Positions 8,098 through 17,427 of a stretch of DNA of 35,186 nt are shown piece after piece; positions within the stretch are counted from its first letter, which is position 1, and every line of letters starts with the position of its first letter. A program made the position numbers and the translations under genes. The notes beneath the pieces were generated by a model. The model saw nothing but the letters and a program-made list of their open reading frames with translations, did no database searches and was not told where the DNA came from. The DNA lies in assembly GCA_023231445.1 (NCBI GenBank), contig JALNVF010000012.1:1-35186 (forward strand), written 5' to 3'. The stretch is from Treponema sp. (GTDB lineage Bacteria; Spirochaetota; Spirochaetia; Treponematales; Treponemataceae).

Positions 8098-9741
8098 TTG
8101 ATTACTGTAAGCGATGTAAGCCTGAAGTTCAGCGAAAAACCGCTTTTTAAAGATGTGAATTTAAAGTTTACGCCGGGTAACTGTTACGGTATTATCGGTG
8201 CAAACGGAGCCGGAAAATCAACGTTTATAAAAGTTCTTTCCGGCGAGATAGAGCATGACGCAGGCACGATAAGCATAACGCCGGGACAGCGTATGGCGGT
8301 ACTTAAGCAGGATCACTTTGCTTTTGACAAATATTCTGTAAAAGAAACCGTTATGATGGGATATCCGAAACTCTATGACTGCGGAAGATCCCGTGATGAG
8401 ATTTACGCAAAAGCTGATTTTTCAGAAGAAGACGGAATAAAGGCGTCGGAACTTGAAGCCGAATTCGGCGAACTCGGCGGATACGAAGCGGAAAATCAGA
8501 TTGAGCAGATGCTTTCCGGACTTGGACTGGAAGAAGAGTATCACGACCGGATGATGGGAGATCTGGATGAAAGTCAGAAAGTGCGGGTACTCCTTGCACA
8601 GGCGATATTCGGAAATCCCGACGTACTGCTTCTTGATGAACCTACGAACGGTCTTGACATTGAATCGATTACCTGGCTTGAAAACTGGCTTCTTGAGTTT
8701 CCGAATATTGTTATTGTTGTCAGCCACGACAGACATTTTCTTAATACGGTGTGTACGTATATCTGTGATATTGATTATGGACGTATCACGCAGTTTACCG
8801 GTAACTATGATTTCTGGTATCAGATGAGCCAGATTCTGCAGAAACAGGCGAAAGATCAGGCGAAGCGCCGTGAAGATAAAATTACGGATTTAAAAGAATT
8901 CATCCAGCGTTTTGCGTCGAATGCGTCGAAGAGCAGACAGGCTACAAGTCGTAAAAAAGTACTGGACAAACTGGAACTTGAAGAACTTCCTGTTACAAGC
9001 CGGAAATTTCCGTACGTTCACTTTATTGAGGACCGCGAAATCGGAAATAATACACTTGAGGTGAAGAAACTTACCTATACTCAGGACGGTATAAAACTGC
9101 TGAATGATTTTTCACTTATTGTTAATCGTACCGAAAAAATAGCCTTCGTCGGCATAGAACATAATTCCGTTTCAGCATTTTTTGATATTATTGCAGGTGA
9201 AAAACAGCCTGATTCGGGTGAGATTTTCTGGGGACAGACAACAAGCCACACGTATCTTCCGCGCGATAATAATAAATATTTTGACTGTGACATGAACATT
9301 ACCGACTGGCTTAAGCAGTATTCAAAAGAACAGGACGACGCATATGTACGCGGATTTCTGGGACGCATGCTCTTTTCCGGAGATGAGTCGCTTAAACCTG
9401 TAAAAGTTCTGTCCGGCGGTGAGAAAGTCCGCTGTATGCTTTCAAAACTCATGCTTCAGAATGCAAACGTACTTATATTGGACGATCCGACAAATCATCT
9501 TGATCTTGAAGCTATAGAAAGCCTTAATGATGCACTTGTGGATTTCCCCGGTGTAGTCCTTTTTAACAGTCACGACCATGAGTTTATTTCGTCGATAGCA
9601 AACCGCATTATAGAAATTACACCGAACGGCATAATAGACCGCATGATGGGATTTGACGATTATATTCACGATGATTCTGTTGCAGAATTACGGGGAAAAT
9701 TGTACGAAGGAACCGGAAAAAAGATAAAGTACCGGGTATGA
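8098..9741 (+). CDS. ABC-F family ATPase, YbiT-like, with degenerate second ATP site
   Basis: ABC-F proteins are soluble tandem ATPases that act on the ribosome. The 547 residues resemble E. coli YbiT throughout. The start is TTG at 8098, six bases after AAGAGGG; no ATG fits. Domain 1 has Walker A GANGAGKST (34-42) and Walker B with Glu181 in LLLDEPTN, but its signature reads LDESQK (156-161) instead of LSGGQ. Domain 2 keeps LSGGEK (438-443) but has lost Walker A (GIEHNSVSA at 352-360) and has Asp463 in place of the catalytic Glu. One composite site is thus intact and the other appears dead. The linker between the domains is basic, with KSRQATSRKK. Confidence 0.9.
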   Translation: MITVSDVSLKFSEKPLFKDVNLKFTPGNCYGIIGANGAGKSTFIKVLSGEIEHDAGTISITPGQRMAVLKQDHFAFDKYSVKETVMMGYPKLYDCGRSRDEIYAKADFSEEDGIKASELEAEFGELGGYEAENQIEQMLSGLGLEEEYHDRMMGDLDESQKVRVLLAQAIFGNPDVLLLDEPTNGLDIESITWLENWLLEFPNIVIVVSHDRHFLNTVCTYICDIDYGRITQFTGNYDFWYQMSQILQKQAKDQAKRREDKITDLKEFIQRFASNASKSRQATSRKKVLDKLELEELPVTSRKFPYVHFIEDREIGNNTLEVKKLTYTQDGIKLLNDFSLIVNRTEKIAFVGIEHNSVSAFFDIIAGEKQPDSGEIFWGQTTSHTYLPRDNNKYFDCDMNITDWLKQYSKEQDDAYVRGFLGRMLFSGDESLKPVKVLSGGEKVRCMLSKLMLQNANVLILDDPTNHLDLEAIESLNDALVDFPGVVLFNSHDHEFISSIANRIIEITPNGIIDRMMGFDDYIHDDSVAELRGKLYEGTGKKIKYRV

Positions 9742-9771
9742 TTAGCATATTTGAAACCGGACTGGTTTTAC

Positions 9772-9816
9772 AATGAAATGAGGCTGGTTTCAAGATGAAA
9801 CCAGCCTCATTTCATT
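9772..9816. terminator. Perfect 21-bp hairpin between convergent genes
   Basis: Bases 9772-9792 are exactly complementary to 9796-9816 around a 3-base loop. The hairpin lies between the ABC-F gene and the Rep helicase gene, which converge. No long T-run follows on either strand, so it is a terminator by position and stability rather than by the full motif. A smaller AAACC/GGTTT hairpin with a short T tail lies at 9754-9769. Confidence 0.6.
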
Positions 9817-9936
9817 ATGAATCTTGTCTTTGTGCATAATTTTTATCGACATATCCGAAGCATAATTATGACTTGCGGAATGATTAACTGTGTACATCCG
9901 GAACTATTGTTACAGCTTTCCGCATAAAATAAAGAC

Positions 9937-11946
9937 TTACTGCTGAAATTTTTTAAGCATGTCTGACAATATGTCGTGGGCCTGATCGTCAGTTACGGCG
10001 GTCTGGGGCTGGTGGTATTCTACGAGATTAGCCGGTATTTCGTCAAGAAACCGTGATGGTTCGCATTCAACGACTGCCTGCTGTTTCCGCCGTTTCCTGC
10101 ATGATGTAATAAGCAGTTTGTCGCGGGCACGCGTGATGGCTACATAGAAAAGCCGCCGCTCTTCTTCGACGTCTCCTCCGTTTTCTTCAACGGAGCGTGC
10201 ATGGGGAATAAGCCCTTCCTCTGCACCTGCAATAAATACAACCGGAAATTCAAGACCTTTCGAGGCGTGGATTGTCATAAGATTTACTTTGCCTTTATCA
10301 TTGTCATCGTCCATATCGTCGCGGCTTAAAAGCGTAATTCTGTTCAGGTAATTAAAAAGGTTAGGATCGTAGTTATCGGGGTTGTTTTCCCACGTTTCTA
10401 TTGACATGATGAGTGTTTCTATGTTTTTGAGTTTAAAACGTACCGCCTTTTCGTTTTTCTGGAATTCACCGATGAGATAGTCTTTGTAATTTATGTCATC
10501 GACGAACTGCCGCACCTTACCGGACAGTCCCCGTCCACCAAGCAGTTTCGAGCGGTTCCCTTCGATTATATTTGTAAATTCTTCGAGTGCTTCCTTCGAC
10601 GCAGTACCGATAATTCCGGACGGATCTTTTATAAGGTACTGAACCGCATCCCAGAGCGTGCAGACATTCTGCTTTGCTATTTCGTTCATTACTTCGATCG
10701 TGCTGCGGCCGATGCCGCGCCGAGGGGTGTTTATAATCCGCAGCAGATTTACGTCGTCGTCATGATTTGAGATGACGCGCAGATAGCTGATGATGTCTTT
10801 TATTTCCATTCGTTCGTAGAAACTTGTACCGCCGCTCATTGTATAGGAAATGTTTGCTTCAAGGAGCGCTTCTTCTATTGCACGGCTCTGTGTATTTGCT
10901 CTGATAAGAACACCGAAATCGTCGTATTTGAGTTTTTCTTCCATGGAAATTCCCTGTATGCTTTCGGCAATGAAACTTGCTTCATCGGTTTCGTTCTCCG
11001 GCATGAAAATTTCTATAGGTTTCCCGTTTCCGTTTCCGCTCCACAATTTCTTGTCTTTGCGGTTAGTATTGTGCGCTATAACGCCGTTTGCGGCTTCGAG
11101 AATGGTTTCTGTTGACCGGTAGTTCTGTTCCAGCCGTATTTCCTGTACTCCGGGAAAATCTTTTTCAAACTGCACGATATTCTGATAATCTGCACCGCGC
11201 CAGCTGTAGATTGACTGGTCGTCGTCGCCGACGACAGCAACATTGTCCTGTGCCAGCAGGTGCATCATTTCGTACTGTTGATGACTGGTATCCTGAAATT
11301 CGTCAACCATAATGTATTTATACCGGTCTTTATATTTTGCCAGTACGTCCGGATGTTCGTGAAAAAGTTTTATTGGAAGTACAATCAGATCGTCGAAATC
11401 GACAGAATTATAGAGTTTAAGTCCTTCCTGGTATGATTCATACAGACTGCGGTACATGTCGTTTGCATTTTCCCAGTTTTTTCGTCCTGTCTTAATATTT
11501 GAAAACAGATTTCCGATTTTGTATACATCCAGCGTATCAGCGGTGAATTTAAGTTCACGCCCGCTTTCTTTGATCAGGGCTGTGCGGTCCGTTTCGTCGT
11601 ATATTGAGAAATTTTCCCGGTATCCGAGTTCATCAATATCTGCGCGCAGAATTCGTACTCCGAACGCATGAAATGTAGAAACGGTGAGATTCTGAAGTTT
11701 TTTTCCGGTGAGTTCCTTGACGCGGCTTTCCATTTCTTTTGCAGCTTTGTTTGTAAACGTAAGCGCGAGTATCTGGCTCTGCGGAATGCCCATGTCGAGC
11801 ATGTGTGCAATGCGGTACGTGATGACGCGCGTTTTTCCGCTGCCGGCTCCTGCAATAATAAGAATAGGTCCGTCTACTGTTGTAACTGCACGAAATTGCT
11901 CAGGGTTTAATTCAGTTTTAAGCGTGTTCAAATCTAAAGAAGACAT
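9937..11946 (-). CDS. rep: Rep/UvrD-family superfamily I DNA helicase
   Basis: The 669-residue ATP-dependent 3'-5' DNA helicase is more Rep-like than UvrD-like by eye. Motifs in order are LNPEQFRAV, Walker A GAGSGKT (33-39), ALTFTNKAA, STFHAFG, VDEFQDTS, GDDDQSIYSWRGA, LEQNYRS, SGGTSFYERMEIKD, LMTIHASKGLEF and YVAITRARD. Rep helps replication forks pass protein blocks and UvrD/PcrA act in repair; a genome may have only one such enzyme, so the exact role is inferred. The ATG at 11946 has no evident ribosome-binding site. Divergent from hexokinase. Confidence 0.92.
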   Translation of the reverse strand: MSSLDLNTLKTELNPEQFRAVTTVDGPILIIAGAGSGKTRVITYRIAHMLDMGIPQSQILALTFTNKAAKEMESRVKELTGKKLQNLTVSTFHAFGVRILRADIDELGYRENFSIYDETDRTALIKESGRELKFTADTLDVYKIGNLFSNIKTGRKNWENANDMYRSLYESYQEGLKLYNSVDFDDLIVLPIKLFHEHPDVLAKYKDRYKYIMVDEFQDTSHQQYEMMHLLAQDNVAVVGDDDQSIYSWRGADYQNIVQFEKDFPGVQEIRLEQNYRSTETILEAANGVIAHNTNRKDKKLWSGNGNGKPIEIFMPENETDEASFIAESIQGISMEEKLKYDDFGVLIRANTQSRAIEEALLEANISYTMSGGTSFYERMEIKDIISYLRVISNHDDDVNLLRIINTPRRGIGRSTIEVMNEIAKQNVCTLWDAVQYLIKDPSGIIGTASKEALEEFTNIIEGNRSKLLGGRGLSGKVRQFVDDINYKDYLIGEFQKNEKAVRFKLKNIETLIMSIETWENNPDNYDPNLFNYLNRITLLSRDDMDDDNDKGKVNLMTIHASKGLEFPVVFIAGAEEGLIPHARSVEENGGDVEEERRLFYVAITRARDKLLITSCRKRRKQQAVVECEPSRFLDEIPANLVEYHQPQTAVTDDQAHDILSDMLKKFQQ

Positions 11947-11969
11947 CGGAGTGTAACTGTATCATTCTA

Positions 11970-11997
11970 TTGCAATTTGTACAATATTTGCTAAAAT
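11970..11997 (+). promoter_or_regulatory. Candidate promoter for hexokinase
   Basis: TTGCAA at 11970-11975 and TAAAAT at 11992-11997 with a 16-base spacer, in the 94-base gap between divergent genes. The helicase side of the gap shows no convincing promoter. Confidence 0.45.
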
Positions 11998-12040
11998 AGT
12001 AGCATCCGTTTTCCAGTATTTTATATAAAAGAGGTATTAT

Positions 12041-13339
12041 ATGAATCAGTCTGTCAGCGCATTTCTTTCAAAGCATAATTTTGTGAGGCATGTAGACATA
12101 GATACTGTGGTCGATTCAATTCTTGACGATATGAACCGCGGTCTGAGAGGTGAAAAAGCCGATGAAGATATGATCAGGACATGGTCTAATCCGCCGGAAA
12201 CTGCGGCTGCAGGGAAAAGCGTTATTGTAATTGATGCCGGAGGAACGAATTTCCGTTCATGTCTTGTGACGTTCGATGCGCAGGGAAAGGCTGAAATCAG
12301 CTTTATGGAAAAAACAAAAATGCCGGGAGTTGATAAAGAGCTTCCCCGCAAGGAATTTTTCGATCAGATTGCAAAAAATCTTGAGCATTTGAAGGATAAA
12401 GCTGATTCAATAGGTTTCTGCTTTTCGTATCCTATGGAAATTACCGATGACGGCGACGGTATTCTTATTGGGTTTTCAAAGGAAGTAAAGGCGCCCGAAG
12501 TAGTCGGAAGCCGCATAGGCAAATGTCTTAAGGATGCGCTTGTTGAACACGGCTGGAAAAAACCCCGCCGTATTACACTTATGAACGACACGGTTGCGGC
12601 ACTTCTTGCAGGAGCTGCATGCCCTGATCCCGGAATGAAATATTCATCGTACATTGGTCTTATTCTGGGAACAGGACTTAATGCTGCGTATATTCAGCCG
12701 GCCATTGAAAGCCGTAAGGATTTTCCCCGTCAGATTATAGTGTGCGAGTCAGGTAAATTCCGCAGTGTGAATCGTTCTGATTTTGATGTTACGGTAGACA
12801 GCAGAACGGTAAAGCCCGGTACGTTCCTGATGGAGAAATTGTGTTCAGGTGCATATCTGGGCCCTCAGTCGCTTGAAGCTCTCAAAACAGCGGCTGCCGA
12901 CGGACTTTTCAGTGAAAAATGCTGCAGCCGTCTTTCGAAACTTGAATCAATGACACTTATAGAAGCGGATGCATTCCTTCACGGGCCGTACAACACGAAT
13001 TCAGTTCTTGGAGCTGTTATGGCGGAGACGGGAACAGAGGAAGATTATGACCGCATGTACCAGCTGCTTGATGCTGTAATGGAACGTTCGGCACGGTATG
13101 CCGCATCGATCCTCGCTGCTGCGGTCATTCAGTGTGGTGAAGGACATAATGCTTCAAAACCTGTGTGCATACTCTGTAACGGGAGTACGTATTATAAAAC
13201 GCATGGAATTAATGAACGTGTTCACTGCTATCTGGAAAATGTCCTTACGAGAGAACGCGGTCTGTACTGGGAAATTATCTCGCGTGATAATGATATTACG
13301 CTCGGAGCTGCAATCGGCGGACTTATTGAGCGGAAATAG
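12041..13339 (+). CDS. hxk: Hexokinase
   Basis: The 432-residue enzyme phosphorylates glucose with ATP at the head of glycolysis. It belongs to the eukaryote-type hexokinase family rather than the small bacterial glucokinases. Visible elements are the phosphate-1 loop VIDAGGTNFRSCLV near residue 65, the sugar-binding FCFSYPME near 126, LMNDTVAALLAG with the catalytic Asp near 183, and GLILGTGLNAAY. T. pallidum also has a hexokinase of this type, as I recall. GAGG lies six bases before the ATG. It is monocistronic by appearance, followed by a hairpin. Confidence 0.93.
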   Translation: MNQSVSAFLSKHNFVRHVDIDTVVDSILDDMNRGLRGEKADEDMIRTWSNPPETAAAGKSVIVIDAGGTNFRSCLVTFDAQGKAEISFMEKTKMPGVDKELPRKEFFDQIAKNLEHLKDKADSIGFCFSYPMEITDDGDGILIGFSKEVKAPEVVGSRIGKCLKDALVEHGWKKPRRITLMNDTVAALLAGAACPDPGMKYSSYIGLILGTGLNAAYIQPAIESRKDFPRQIIVCESGKFRSVNRSDFDVTVDSRTVKPGTFLMEKLCSGAYLGPQSLEALKTAAADGLFSEKCCSRLSKLESMTLIEADAFLHGPYNTNSVLGAVMAETGTEEDYDRMYQLLDAVMERSARYAASILAAAVIQCGEGHNASKPVCILCNGSTYYKTHGINERVHCYLENVLTRERGLYWEIISRDNDITLGAAIGGLIERK

Positions 13340-13341
13340 GA

Positions 13342-13377
13342 AAATGCTTATAAAATTTTACTGCTTTATGAGCATTT
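13342..13377 (+). terminator. Hairpin after hexokinase
   Basis: A 13-base stem (13342-13354 with 13365-13377), with one G-U pair, begins three bases after the stop codon. Only TTTCTC follows, so it is a weak intrinsic terminator or an mRNA-end stabiliser. Confidence 0.55.
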
Positions 13378-13402
13378 CTCTGCAATAATACTGACAGAAT
13401 TG

Positions 13403-13430
13403 TAAACACCGGCAGATTTTCTGCCGATGT
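13403..13430 (+). promoter_or_regulatory. Weak sigma-28-like promoter before flbB
   Basis: TAAA at 13403-13406 and GCCGATGT at 13423-13430 resemble the FliA consensus TAAA-N15-GCCGATAA, with spacing one base long and two mismatches in the -10 element. A 7-base hairpin (13410-13416 with 13420-13426) overlaps it. Position before a flagellar operon is the main support. Confidence 0.25.
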
Positions 13431-13468
13431 TGTTAAATGAACGATTCTGTTATTGGTGGGGTAAAGAT

Positions 13469-14098
13469 ATGTCCAGGGGAAATAGTGTAGGAAAATCAAT
13501 CGTCCTCCTGCTTCTGATTATGATTCTTGCGCTGGGCGGATTATTATGGTTTGATTATCTGGGAATTGTACATGTGAAAACTTTTTTTACTCCTCTGTAC
13601 AGAATTCTGGGCAAACAGCCGCAAACGTCGTCTACTGTGTCATCAGCCGCATTTATTAACAATAATATAGATCAGGACCGTATAGACAAACAGCGTGAAG
13701 CTCTTGAACTTTACAAAGAAGAACTTGATAAACGCGATGCAGATCTTTCAACTGCAGAGAAACAGAACGAGCAGATCGCGGGGGAACTGGCCGAACGTGA
13801 AAAATCGCAGCAGGAACGCGAAAAAACATTCAACAATGAAGTAAAAAAGTACGATGATAAAGAGGTAAACATCGAACAGATCGCGGCAAATCTGAACGGC
13901 ATGCAGCCGAAGGCGGCTGTAAATATTCTGCTTGCAATGGATGACCAGATGGTCATAGACGTTCTTCGCAAGGTAGAGGAACTTGCAGCGCAAAACGGTA
14001 CTTCTTCCATGGGATCGTACTGGCTTTCACTGATGCCCGCAGACAGGGCTGCAGAAATACAGCGTAAGATGGTAAGTAAACCGGAATCGCTTGATTAA
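13469..14098 (+). CDS. flbB: Periplasmic flagellar collar protein FlbB
   Basis: FlbB is a spirochaete-specific inner-membrane protein at the base of the periplasmic flagellar motor; in Borrelia it organises the collar and recruits other collar proteins. The 209 residues comprise a short basic N-terminus, one membrane segment (about 10-31), a linker, a charged coiled coil (about 68-131) and a small C-terminal helical region resembling MgtE-N/FliG folds (about 133-205). The ATG at 13469 follows a GGTGGGG and gives the usual N-terminus; the ATG at 13427 would add 14 residues before the membrane segment. It sits directly before fliK. Confidence 0.85.
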   Translation: MSRGNSVGKSIVLLLLIMILALGGLLWFDYLGIVHVKTFFTPLYRILGKQPQTSSTVSSAAFINNNIDQDRIDKQREALELYKEELDKRDADLSTAEKQNEQIAGELAEREKSQQEREKTFNNEVKKYDDKEVNIEQIAANLNGMQPKAAVNILLAMDDQMVIDVLRKVEELAAQNGTSSMGSYWLSLMPADRAAEIQRKMVSKPESLD

Positions 14099-14146
14099 AT
14101 CTGCTGCCTGCCGGTCTTCCTGTTTACACAGAGTGGAGGATTGTTT

Positions 14147-15529
14147 ATGCAGGCAGTAACTGTTTTAGTACAGCAGAAAATCGAACCTGTTGAAAAAATC
14201 AACATACATGCATCTCATAATGCTGCCGGTACATCAGCAGAAAAACCGAAAGAAGTTTCATTTTCTGACCGTGTCGATCAGGCAAGAAAAGAGCAGCCTG
14301 ACACAAAGCAGGAAAAAAAATCCGGCAGAACAAAGACCGACAGAGCTGAAAAAAATCCCGGTGACAGTGGTTCCGGGAAGGTTATTGCAGATAAAAATAC
14401 AGAGATAAACGGAATATCCGGTACTGTTACAGGTAAAAATGCAGTAGAGTTCAAGACAACTGTTGAGAAAAAGCTATCTGAAGGAAAAACAAAATCAGAA
14501 GAAAATATAAAAAACACTGCACAGAAAAAAAACACTGATAAGAAAACAAAGAAGCCGGAAAAAGATTATGTGAAAGAACTTTCATATCTTCAGGGTGCAG
14601 AAACGAAAGAAACAGCCCGGACACCGGATGCGATAATCGAACAGGCACAGGAATATGTTGACACTGATGAAGAAAAGGCAAAAATCAGTCTGGAGAAAGC
14701 GCAGCGCATGTCAGTTGAGACCCCTCAGCAGTTCCTTTCAGAACAGTCTTCAGTAAAGCAGCTTGCTGCAGGGCAGACAAATGCTTCCGGTACGAAAGAG
14801 ACCGCTTCATCGCTGAAAGAAAAGAATTTAAAACTTACGAAAAAAGAATTTGCTCTTGATAAAGACGGTAAGATAATTGTAAAAGATTTACGCAGTGATG
14901 CGGATAAAGAAAATGTAAAGGGTCTCAAAGATGCGCAGGGAAAACTTGTTACAACGGTCAAAAAGGACAGTAACGGAAACGCGCAGATGACTATGACGCT
15001 GCCGGATCAGGTCCAGCAGAATATTCTTTCGACAAGCGATCAGAGTGCGTCCGCATCGGGGTCGAACTTTCAGGCAATGCTGACAAACCAGATTCAGCAG
15101 AGCGCGGAAGATTTTGTAAAAGCGGGTTCCATCGTTCTTAAAGACAATAATGTCGGAACTATAAAACTTGTTCTTCATCCGGAATCACTTGGTGATGTTA
15201 AGATAAATCTGCAGCTTTCCGATAAAGTTGTAAGCGGGCAGATTACGGTTACATCGCAGGAAGCGTTTAATGCTTTCAGGGAAAGCGCCGACAGCTTAAA
15301 ACAGGCGTTTATTCAGAATGGTTTTGATACGACTGGTTTTTCAGTTGCATATTCCGGAGCAAATGCTGGGGGAAGCAGCTTTTCCAATAACCGGAATAAC
15401 GATGACAGCAGATATTCTGTTGCAGCTGTTTCCGGCAGTTACGACAATGCGCAGATGGCAGAGGCTATTCCTGCTATGGGCGCCGGATCGTATGTAACTG
15501 CTGCACATTCGCTAAACATCGTAGCATAA
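14147..15529 (+). CDS. fliK: Flagellar hook-length control protein FliK (Tap1)
   Basis: FliK is the secreted ruler that sets hook length and switches export from hook to filament substrates. The 460-residue protein has a long, low-complexity N-terminal part rich in K, E, T and S (about 20-290), then the conserved C-terminal Flg_hook domain (about 325-410) with IKLVLHPESLGDVKINLQL followed by SGQITV. A serine/asparagine-rich tail ends it. The ATG at 14147 is seven bases after GGAGG; the TTG at 14141 would be too close. In T. denticola the same gene is called tap1 and lies before flgD-flgE, as here. Confidence 0.9.
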   Translation: MQAVTVLVQQKIEPVEKINIHASHNAAGTSAEKPKEVSFSDRVDQARKEQPDTKQEKKSGRTKTDRAEKNPGDSGSGKVIADKNTEINGISGTVTGKNAVEFKTTVEKKLSEGKTKSEENIKNTAQKKNTDKKTKKPEKDYVKELSYLQGAETKETARTPDAIIEQAQEYVDTDEEKAKISLEKAQRMSVETPQQFLSEQSSVKQLAAGQTNASGTKETASSLKEKNLKLTKKEFALDKDGKIIVKDLRSDADKENVKGLKDAQGKLVTTVKKDSNGNAQMTMTLPDQVQQNILSTSDQSASASGSNFQAMLTNQIQQSAEDFVKAGSIVLKDNNVGTIKLVLHPESLGDVKINLQLSDKVVSGQITVTSQEAFNAFRESADSLKQAFIQNGFDTTGFSVAYSGANAGGSSFSNNRNNDDSRYSVAAVSGSYDNAQMAEAIPAMGAGSYVTAAHSLNIVA

Positions 15530-15557
15530 AGAGCCGAAAAATATAGAGAGGTAAATG

Positions 15558-16001
15558 ATGGACGGAATTAATACCACCATGAATGCAGCCGATAAGTTCA
15601 CAGTTGATAATGAAGTTAACGGCTATAATAAAACACTTGCAGTAAACGGACGTAAAGCAAGTCAGGCGCTGGGCAAGGATGACTTTTTAAAACTTTTACT
15701 GACGCAGTTGTCGAATCAGGATCCGACAAGTCCGATGGAAAATACAGAGTTTATTGCACAGATGGCGCAGTTTTCCTCTCTTGAGCAGATGACCAATATG
15801 AACAGTGAATTCACAAAAATGGCGTCAATGTTCAAAACGTCGGAAGCCTCTTCTGTGATAGGCCGAACCGTCGAACTCAATATCGGTGATACAACAACAA
15901 AAGGCGTTGTCGAAGCAGCTACTCGTGAAGATAATCCGCGCGTTATGGTCGGCGGCAGATTCTACACGATGGATCAGATCAGTTCAATTTATGGTAATTA
16001 A
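15558..16001 (+). CDS. flgD: Flagellar hook cap protein FlgD, short form
   Basis: FlgD caps the growing hook and guides FlgE assembly. This 147-residue protein keeps the N-terminal export/cap region with LGKDDFLKLLLTQLSNQDPTSPMENTEFIAQMAQFSSLEQM, a hallmark of the family (here about residues 39-79). It lacks the larger C-terminal Ig-like domain of the 230-residue enterobacterial protein, ending after a short beta region. The second of two adjacent ATGs (15558) is six bases from AGAGAGG and is preferred. Confidence 0.95.
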   Translation: MDGINTTMNAADKFTVDNEVNGYNKTLAVNGRKASQALGKDDFLKLLLTQLSNQDPTSPMENTEFIAQMAQFSSLEQMTNMNSEFTKMASMFKTSEASSVIGRTVELNIGDTTTKGVVEAATREDNPRVMVGGRFYTMDQISSIYGN

Positions 16002-16013
16002 GAGGGTAACTAT

Positions 16014-17405
16014 ATGATGAGATCACTTTATTCCGGTGTTTCGGGACTTCAGAACCACCAGACACGCATGGATGTAATCGGCAATAACATTTCTAATGTC
16101 AATACGGTCGGTTTTAAACGCGGACGCGTAAATTTTCAGGATATGATTTCACAGCAGCTTTCAGGAGCTGCGCGTCCGACGGAAGAAGTCGGCGGTGTGA
16201 ATCCGAAAGAAGTAGGGCTTGGTATGTCAGTAGCATCCATCGATAATATTTTTACCCAGGGTAATCTTCAGACGACCGGTGTTTCTACGGATGTTGCAAT
16301 AGAAGGTAACGGTTTCTTTATTTTGAAGGACGGAGACCAGACATACTATACACGCAATGGAGATTTCAGTATCGATAAAAACGGAACTTTTGTGAATCCT
16401 GCAAACGGTATGCGTGTACAGGGGTGGATGGTTCAGGAGGTGAACGGTGAACAGCTTGTTACGACTGCCGCAACGCCAACAGATATTACCATTCCAGTAG
16501 GATCGAAGGATCCTGCAAAAGCTACAACCAATGTAAAATTCCGCTGCAATCTTAATAAAAACACACCTGAAATTACTCAGAATGCAAATGCCGATGATAT
16601 TGTTAAGGGCACATGGGGTACTGAGCAGGAAATATATGACAGTTTCGGCAACAAACATATGCTTGGTGTTTCTTTCCGGAAAGTTGCGGGAACCCCTAAT
16701 CAGTGGCAGGCTACTGTTCAGATAGACCCGGATAATGCCGATTATACTCAGACCCGTGTCGGGCTTAACACGACCGACGGTACGCAGAATACGTTCAACG
16801 TTACATTTGACAATATGGGACGTCTTCAGTCTGTAACTGATACTTCAGGCGCCGTAAAAAACGACAGAGGGCATATTGTACTTCAAACATCATATACCGT
16901 TCCGGAAGCTAATGCAGATGTAAACGGAAATCCTTACCGGCAGGCACTGAGTATTGACCTGGGGGAAATAGGCAGCATGACTGATACAATTACACAGGAT
17001 GCTTCAAAGAGTACGACAAAAGCCTTTTCGCAGGATGGATATCCGCTTGGATATCTTGATAATTTCAAGATTGATTCCAGTGGAACGATTACCGGTGTAT
17101 ACAGCAACGGTTCCGTCCGTACAATAGGTCAGATTGCGATGGCGTCGTTTACAAACGACCGCGGACTTGAGAAAGCCGGTGACAATACGTATGTTGAATC
17201 GAACAACAGCGGTCAGGCAAACATCGGGGAAAGCGGCATTGCAGGAAAAGGCAAAATTCTTGCCGGCGCACTTGAAATGTCGAACGTTGATCTTTCCGAA
17301 CAGCTTACCGACATGATCGTTACACAGAGAGGTTTTCAGTCAAATGCAAAAACCATCCAGACAGCCGATACACTGCTGGAAACAGTTCTGAGCTTGAAGC
17401 GGTAA
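16014..17405 (+). CDS. flgE: Flagellar hook protein FlgE
   Basis: FlgE forms the hook of the periplasmic flagellum. The 463 residues have the N-terminal rod motif (SLYSGVSGLQNHQTRMDVIGNNISNVNTVGFK), the D1/D2 body, and the C-terminal D0 helix (MSNVDLSEQLTDMIVTQRGFQSNAKTIQTADTLLETVLSLKR). Lys165 and Cys178 are present with the numbers known for the lysinoalanine cross-link that makes spirochaete hooks covalent; Cys178 lies in KFRCNL. GAGGG is seven bases before the ATG. A strong terminator follows immediately, so flgE ends this operon. Confidence 0.97.
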   Translation: MMRSLYSGVSGLQNHQTRMDVIGNNISNVNTVGFKRGRVNFQDMISQQLSGAARPTEEVGGVNPKEVGLGMSVASIDNIFTQGNLQTTGVSTDVAIEGNGFFILKDGDQTYYTRNGDFSIDKNGTFVNPANGMRVQGWMVQEVNGEQLVTTAATPTDITIPVGSKDPAKATTNVKFRCNLNKNTPEITQNANADDIVKGTWGTEQEIYDSFGNKHMLGVSFRKVAGTPNQWQATVQIDPDNADYTQTRVGLNTTDGTQNTFNVTFDNMGRLQSVTDTSGAVKNDRGHIVLQTSYTVPEANADVNGNPYRQALSIDLGEIGSMTDTITQDASKSTTKAFSQDGYPLGYLDNFKIDSSGTITGVYSNGSVRTIGQIAMASFTNDRGLEKAGDNTYVESNNSGQANIGESGIAGKGKILAGALEMSNVDLSEQLTDMIVTQRGFQSNAKTIQTADTLLETVLSLKR

Positions 17406-17427
17406 ATCTGAGATCATGATATAAAAT

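Noticed and set aside
13427..13468. Upstream ATG for flbB
   Set aside because: Adds 14 residues before the usual N-terminus, overlaps a hairpin, and has no ribosome-binding site; 13469 follows GGTGGGG.
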